A stretch of 64,000 bases of DNA. Source: Nilaparvata lugens. Taxonomy: Eukaryota; Arthropoda; Insecta; Hemiptera; Delphacidae. The stretch spans positions 41,891,358 through 41,955,357 of the forward strand of contig NC_052508.1 in assembly GCF_014356525.2 (NCBI RefSeq). The letters run 5' to 3'. The notes under the pieces are model-generated. The model made no database searches. It was not told the origin of the DNA and worked only from the letters and a program-made list of their open reading frames with translations. Every line of letters begins with the position of its first letter. Within the stretch, counting starts at the first letter, position 1. This document shows positions 61,081 to 64,000 of the stretch, piece by piece. The translations under genes and the position numbers were made by a program.

Positions 61081-63853
61081 TACAATCACAATTCTCAAGG
61101 AGGCAACATATGTGAGGTGGCACAGCTATATACTCACGCAACATGATGGGCTTCAACCTTGAAATAATAGACACAGAATCATCTTCCATGGAATTGACAT
61201 GTGAAATAGCTGCACTGAAATTTAAAACAATATCTCAAGGTCTTATAATAGTATGCATCTACAGACCGACATCGGGGAATACCCTGGAATTTTTAGAATA
61301 TATGGACAAGTTTTTGACTAGCATCATGACAAAAAACGAGAATATTGGAGAATATTGCAATAATGGGTGATTTAAATATGAACTCTCTAAAAGATTCTCC
61401 AAATTTGAGAAAACAAAAGAAAATCTTGGCACAGCATAGTTTAAATATTGTGCAGCTTCCACCAACTCGACAAACTACAGACACAGAAACTAGCATAGAT
61501 TACTGTATTACAAACATGATCAGGCCTACAGTCAGGATTATAGATGATGTAATATCAGATCACAAAGGATTAGAATGCATTTTAGACACAGCCATGAATC
61601 TCCAAACGCCTCATATGACAAAGATAAGACAACTGAACACTCAAAATATGGAACTAATTGGACTACGTCTGCAAAGAGAGAGTTGGAGTGAACTGACAAA
61701 TACAAGATCTGTGAATGATAAGTACAATATTTTTATCAAAACAATGCAGTATCATCTAAATTGCATCTGCCCGTTTAAAGATAGAAAACTTGGCACCCTG
61801 AGAAAAAACCAATTCGAAATAACAGGAACAATTAGAAAGTTGAGACAGAGGCTTCTTGACGCTAATACCATATACATGCTGACTGGAGGTCAGCAGGATC
61901 ACAAGGATAAATATTCCTATATGAAGAAATTATATGACTGTGAAGTCAGAAATGAAAAGAAAAGACATATAGCAGAGAGAATAAAGTGGTCAACTAACCA
62001 GACGAAGGAGACATGGCGGGTGATAAATGAAGAGAGAAGGAAGAGGAGGAATGACGATGAGGATAAGGGAGTCTGTCTGAGGATGAATTGCAATTTAGAA
62101 AAAAATCCCCACAACCTAGTGGAAGTCTTCAATAATTATTTCTTGAATATAGAGCAGACAGACCGTCAGACATCAAGCACTGCTAATTGTGAATTGGAGC
62201 AGACTGATGAGGAATTGCTGGAGGCATACAAGAGAGTGACAGATAAGGACATGCTTGAAATTTTCGCAAAAACAAAACACAAGTACTCAGCAGGTATAGA
62301 TGGAATCCCAGGGAAACTGCTGTACCATTGTCGAAAGGAAATTGCCTACCCAATCCTACAAATAATCAACTTTTCAATAAGAGAATCAATAGTGCCCGAT
62401 AGCATGAAGATATCACTTGTCCATCCAAAACATAAGAAGAACTGTGAAACTGACATTGAGAACTACCGACCCATATCAAATCTGCCAAAGCCATTTAATA
62501 CTTGAAAAAAGCTATATACCTACAGATATTAAACTTTCTCAAAAGAACTAAAAAGATAGAAAGATCCACCAATATCAACATGGATTCAGGGACGATAAAT
62601 CAACTGATACAGCTATAGCAAATTTCATCCACTTAATTACAGAAAACTGGGAGCAAAAAAACAGGGTCTCGGTGGTTTTCCTGGATCTCCGGAAGGCATT
62701 TGACTTCTTGGACTGGACGATTCTGCTGTCAGAAATAGAATATATAACGATACAAGGACAGGCAAAGAAATGACTGGAAAACTACTTAACAAATAGGTAC
62801 CAAATTGTGGAGCTCGAATATAAGAAATGTGGGAGAAAAATGACTGCTAGGTCTCTGCCCCAGTCTATGACAAACGGAGTGCCACAGTGATCTGTGCTGG
62901 GGCCCTTACTCTTCCTCATTTATATTAATAGCTTGCCTAAAAAACTCCCAAGAGCTTCAGAATGCATACTTTTTGCTGATGACACTACATTAATAATAAA
63001 TGGAAAAACCCAGGAGGAACTACAGTCACATTATAACACAACAATAGCCTCAACAAAGAAAGCCTTGTTAGAATTGAAATTAAATATGAACAGTTCAAAA
63101 AGTATCATAGTAAACTTTCAAACACAGGCAAGGACTATCATGAATGCTGGGAGCCAGTTGAATACTGAGGAGGAGATTTCGGGTTCAGCAAGATTCCTCA
63201 GCATAATATTAGATAGAAACTTGACATGGCAGGAGCACATTGAATCACTATGTAGCAAATTATCCACATCACTCTATGGGATAAGAAGAATAAGGAGTAT
63301 AGCAGATAAAAGCACTGCAATGATGGCCTATCATTCATTATTCGCTTCACACATCAGTTTTGGCATAACAGCCTGGGGAAGCGCACCGAACACATACATA
63401 GAACAAATACTGATATTACAAAAGAAATCAATAAGGATTATGAACTGTTTGCCATATGACGCTCACTGTAGGCCTTATTTCAGGAGGGACAGAATCTTTA
63501 CAGTAGTATCCCTCTATATCTACAAGACAATTCTATATATAAAAAAGTATGTAACGGTTAGGCCATGTAGACACAATATACATGAACATAATACAAGAGG
63601 GAAAAACGATTTCGACCTTTCATACAGTAGACTGCTGAGAACACAGAGACAGCCACATACACAGGGTTTCCGCTTTCACAATTGCCTGCCACACGATATA
63701 AAAAGTATAAAAGAGCCTAAACCATTCAAGCAAGCTCTAGAAAAATACTTTTTAGACAATCCACTCTATTCACTGAAGGAATTTCCAGTGAAGAGTGTAA
63801 TCCAAAAGAAGCGACTTCCATTCGCTTCCTTGACGTGCCCCTCATCCTTGTGA
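61081..63853 (+). pseudogene. LINE-3 ORF2: endonuclease (partial) and reverse transcriptase
   Basis: Endonuclease motifs GGTAIYSR, VCIYRPTSG, IMGDLNMNSL, SIDYCITN and SDHKGLE (61110-61570), with a frameshift near 61345. Then the linker to 62505 (YSAGIDGIPGKLL, ENYRPISNLPKPF), a shift, HGFRDDKSTDTAI, VVFLDLRKAFDFLDW, a TGA inside the expected NGVPQGSVLGPLLF box (about 62888), catalytic FADD at 62972-62983 and the C-terminal domain (FASHISFGITAWGS, QKKSIRIMN, FRFHNCLPHDIKS). Two internal TGA and at least two frameshifts. Confidence 0.8.
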
Positions 63854-63889
63854 TGTAGGTGGTGAAATAAAAATGAAATGAAATGAAAA

Positions 63890-64000
63890 GACAATGCGGT
63901 ATCGCCACCAATGCCACTCGCCAACATCCAACAAAGTGGTCAGCAATGAAAAATGATATCGAGCGGAATCAAAGGCGACACTCTATTAGAATACCTTATA
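63890..64000. other. Flank right of LINE-3
   Basis: Unique-looking noncoding DNA after the LINE tail; nothing recognised. Confidence 0.4.

Larger units (their letters stand above)
39500..63889 (+). mobile_element. LINE-3: non-LTR retrotransposon with FLYWCH-Ulp1-SGNH ORF1, split by nested elements
   Basis: ORF1 at 39582-41605 is followed, overlapping its end in another frame, by the ORF2 start (LNIQRGLQEKIDQLVIELDK, about 41551-41610). This breaks off near 41630 in minus-strand LINE sequence; the ORF2 endonuclease resumes near 61080 (SQFSRRQHM, stop, GGTAIYSR) and runs to 63853. The 3' end is an ATGAA-type tail at 63866-63889. About 30 ORF2 residues are missing at the split. ORF1 architecture is shared with LINE-1 (FLYWCH and SGNH). 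Confidence 0.7.

Overview
The window is a stretch of repeat-dense, AT-rich eukaryotic (insect-type) genomic DNA. I see no conserved single-copy host gene, rRNA or tRNA. The LINE families (RTE-like, Jockey/CR1/L2-like), the LTR elements and a hairpin repeat that I associate with hemipteran genomes suggest a hemipteran insect, possibly a planthopper; the species is not provable from the sequence.

Region 1 (1-3.3 kb) is the odd one out: a tight, intronless, same-strand cluster of five reading frames (the first cut by the window edge). Its second gene looks like a double-jelly-roll (DJR) major capsid-like protein and its third carries a BIR-like zinc-binding stretch. It reads as an endogenous copy of a DNA virus or virus-like transposon. 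Gene 2 is open over its whole length.

Region 2 (4.4-33.3 kb) is a nest of mobile elements. A minus-strand RTE-like LINE (5945-6749 continuing at 24552-33300) is split immediately upstream of its RT catalytic motif by a long-inverted-repeat element (here FB2, 6750-24551). The left arm of FB2 is split by a plus-strand LINE (LINE-1, 7536-23171) whose ORF1 combines a FLYWCH finger with an SGNH esterase. LINE-1 contains a hairpin repeat, a solo-LTR-like sequence, a 7.4 kb foldback element (X, 11272-18646) and a small TIR element. X in turn contains a PHD-finger LINE with a 6-bp target duplication. On the right, a plus-strand LINE (LINE-2, 26691-30347) sits exactly between two copies of a 2.1-2.9 kb segment, resembling an extremely large target-site duplication.

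Region 3 (33.3-39.6 kb) is gene-poor, with minisatellites and a LINE tail.

Region 4 (39.6-63.9 kb) is a second nest. A plus-strand LINE has an ORF1 encoding FLYWCH finger, Ulp1-type cysteine protease and SGNH esterase (39582-41605) and an ORF2 resuming at about 61.08 kb. It was split by a minus-strand LINE 3' fragment, which was split by a GC-rich Ty3/gypsy-type element (41777-60438, flanked by AACAT). Inside that element's gag lies a noncoding long-LTR element (43844-52141, LARD-like). The gypsy element has two tandem retropepsin domains and an intact extra ORF downstream of pol; its RT and integrase carry catalytic Asp-to-Asn changes and several stops, most at former CpG positions.

Nearly all element genes carry frameshifts or stops. 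The best coding candidates are the capsid-like cluster and the gypsy ORF3.
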